Shown: piece by piece, positions 62,095 through 64,000 of the stretch
Position numbering within the stretch: the stretch's first letter is position 1
Layout of the letters: the number at the start of each line of letters is the position of its first letter
Source: Enoplosus armatus
Taxonomy: Eukaryota > Chordata > Actinopteri > Centrarchiformes > Enoplosidae
Length of the DNA: 64,000 nucleotides
NCBI RefSeq assembly: GCF_043641665.1
Contig: NC_092182.1
Location: forward strand, 19,839,241 to 19,903,240
Direction of reading: 5' to 3'
Translations under genes and position numbers: made by a program
Notes under the pieces: model-generated
Databases searched by the model: none
Told to the model about the DNA's origin: nothing
What the model saw: only the letters and a program-made list of their open reading frames with translations

Positions 62095-63237
62095 GTACGG
62101 TGATACGACCCCTCCCTTTGTCATTTACTGTAAGACGTACGTGCATCACTCAGTAGGCACAGTTTGGCACAAAACCCTCACAACAACAAACCAGTGTAAT
62201 CTTGCTTTAGTCAAATCACCCTTTGTCTCAGCGATCGAGTGCTTATTTGACAGTCGAAGGTTTGGCTGCCTGAGCCAAGTCCACGACCTTTCGGGTCTCA
62301 TCCCTGAGCATTTTCACACGCTGACTGTTTTGCCTTTCTGCCCCCTTGTTTCTTTTCATAATGCACCGGGGTTGTTTAGCTGCCCCGGCATCCTGCGGCG
62401 AGATTGACAGCCAGTGGGACCTTTACATAACAGGCAGGCAACTGACAAGGGGCGGACAGTGGTGCGTTTCTTGGTTTTGGCCGGGGTTGTGTGTTTTGAA
62501 TTCTCACGGTCCCCCTGCGGGTTGACACAAGGCTGATGGGAGTTGGAGAGCAGCGTTTCTGATCGGTTCAGCCCCACGGCAGACCATGCATGCCGTTGTT
62601 TCTTTTTCTTTCTTTTCTGCCACGGTGAGGGGGCTGAGGAGAAACATGGAGGAAGAGACAACGAGAGAAAGAGAGAGAGATAGAGCGCAAGAGTGGATGT
62701 GTTGAAATGTGACTCATGTGCCAAAAATTCCTGATTCCTCCCACCACCCAAACACCCCGCTGCTGGATCCAGGGAAGCTCAGTTGGACAGACTCTGACAT
62801 CAAAACTCAGACATGCAGCAGAGGAATTAAATGAGTGACAGCGGAAAAACAGATTAACAATCCAAAGCGTCAAGACAGCTTACAAGATAACAATGCCTTT
62901 CCCTTTTTTTCCCTTTTTTCGTAATGCGTTTTTTTTTCTGGCATGAACTATCTCCACTTCACCACTTTCTGTCCACTCTTAACAGCCATGGCTCTTCCCA
63001 TTAGGGTCAGCCCATTAAACTCTTATCATGAACAAATGTTTGGACCTATACGTAAACGCAAGTCCGGGCCCAATGTGCAGGAAAGACTAATGGGCGTGTT
63101 GAAAGACAGTTGTTTTCACCAGCTTGGTGAGCCAGAGGTGAATGGAGATCCACATGAGGAGCTGATTCCCTCCCCTGTAACCACTCTTCCATTATGTCAT
63201 CTATCATACAGCATCCCTCTCTGTCCTCTAGTGTGTG

Positions 63238-63275
<38 letters not shown>

Positions 63276-64000
63276 ATCTCTCTCTTTTATATCAAAACCC
63301 CCCTGCATAAGAGTAAAGGTGGGAACCAAGTGTTCTCTTTTTGTCTTTTCCTTCCTCCTTTTTTTGTCTTTCTTTTTAAATTCTTCTCTGGGATTATCAG
63401 ACAGAGGCTTTTATTGGTCCCCCTATATAGAGCTTCCCTCGTTTTTCAGAGGAAGGTGATTACAGATAATTATTTCAATTATTAGACAAGCAGAACAAAC
63501 CTTTCCTAAGCCTTTAACCCCTCCCTCTTTATCCTTTCTATTCATCTCTTCCTCTTCTGGCCAGTGTTTCTCAATCCTCCCCCTCGTAATTTTCTCCTTG
63601 TCATCCTCCCACTCCTCCTACTGAACTTTTTCTGCCCTTCGTCCTCAATTACCTTGTTCTTCTTACACCCTTTTTTTAGAGGGAGGTATTTTGTAATTGT
63701 CATCATTTACCCCACTTGTGTCATCAAGCCCATTTCTGCCATTTAGAGCCAGAAGAAAGCTCTGCTTGTCATTTCAGATGCACTAATCTAACGTTCACCT
63801 TTGGCTGACACTTCTCCTGTGTCGCTGCCAAAGACGAGACAACACAGTCATCAAAACAATATGCCACACATGCATACACACACCTGCTTTTGTAGTCTAG
63901 AACAACAACACGCCTACACTGTTTGCCAGCCTCACTGCCTGTACATTATGATTTATGTGTTTGTCCAGGTGAGGATTTATAATTAGCTTATTAAGAAACT
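62095..64000. other. eya2 intron running to the right edge
   Basis: No further Eya-domain exon was recognised. The next expected exon should encode the segment after RFGK (a conserved DTTTSVRIGL-like start) and is not present. A long open frame (62943-63485) is inflated by a poly-C tract and has no known similarity. Confidence 0.45.
63239..63275. repeat. 37-base poly-C homopolymer
   Basis: Uninterrupted run of C. Such length is unusual and may be a sequencing or assembly artefact in copy number. Confidence 0.9.

Noticed and set aside
62943..63485. 180-codon plus-strand frame in the last eya2 intron
   Set aside because: Length is inflated by the poly-C tract (read as poly-Pro). No similarity to the Eya domain or any family I know.
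1..64000. Search by eye for tRNA, rRNA, CRISPR arrays, prophage or bacterial operons
   Set aside because: No tRNA B-box/arm pattern, rRNA-like core, regular spacer array or compact gene clusters; the sequence is vertebrate genomic DNA.

Overview
The window looks like vertebrate nuclear DNA, most likely from a percomorph-type teleost fish. Genes are split into short exons with GT/AG introns, and long AT-rich intergenic stretches carry many (CA)n/(TG)n microsatellites. Fish-type transposon relics are present (Tc1 element, L2/Rex1-like LINE tail, several MITE-like families). I see no prokaryotic operons, CRISPR arrays, viral genes or tRNA/rRNA genes. I assigned genes by comparing spliced translations with remembered protein families, because no search could be run.

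Left part (1-13 kb). Two genes lie on opposite strands. gcnt7 (+, coding exons within 6056-9001) encodes a complete 428-residue core-2/I-branching type beta-1,6-N-acetylglucosaminyltransferase-like protein. rtf2 (-, 12698 down to 11089) encodes the first 159 residues of the replication termination factor 2 family protein. I could not find the remaining 3' exons of rtf2, so they probably lie left of position 1, which would place gcnt7 antisense inside an rtf2 intron. A deleted Tc1 element and an inverted-repeat element lie at 1.3-2.8 kb.

Middle (13-45.5 kb). This stretch of roughly 32 kb has no recognisable gene. It holds scattered repeats: hAT-like MITE copies, a 400-bp fold-back element, an L2/Rex1-like LINE 3' end, teleost dispersed repeats and microsatellites. 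A few less AT-rich blocks could be regulatory, but this cannot be tested without alignment.

Right part (45.5-64 kb). This is the 5' half of eya2 (+): a probable first non-coding exon ending at 45894, an 11-kb intron, then six coding exons from 57025 to 62094. Together they encode 234 residues: the Tyr/Ser/Pro-rich transactivation region and the start of the Eya domain with the DLDET phosphatase motif. The rest of the Eya domain is beyond the right edge.

The three genes do not form a functional unit. They act in Golgi glycosylation (gcnt7), replication-fork maintenance (rtf2) and developmental transcription/phosphatase signalling (eya2). I found no convincing undescribed biological system. 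The most unusual signals are a 63-bp in-frame tandem duplication of an rtf2 splice acceptor with the start of its exon, paired with a 23-bp duplication of the same exon's donor, and several fold-back elements.
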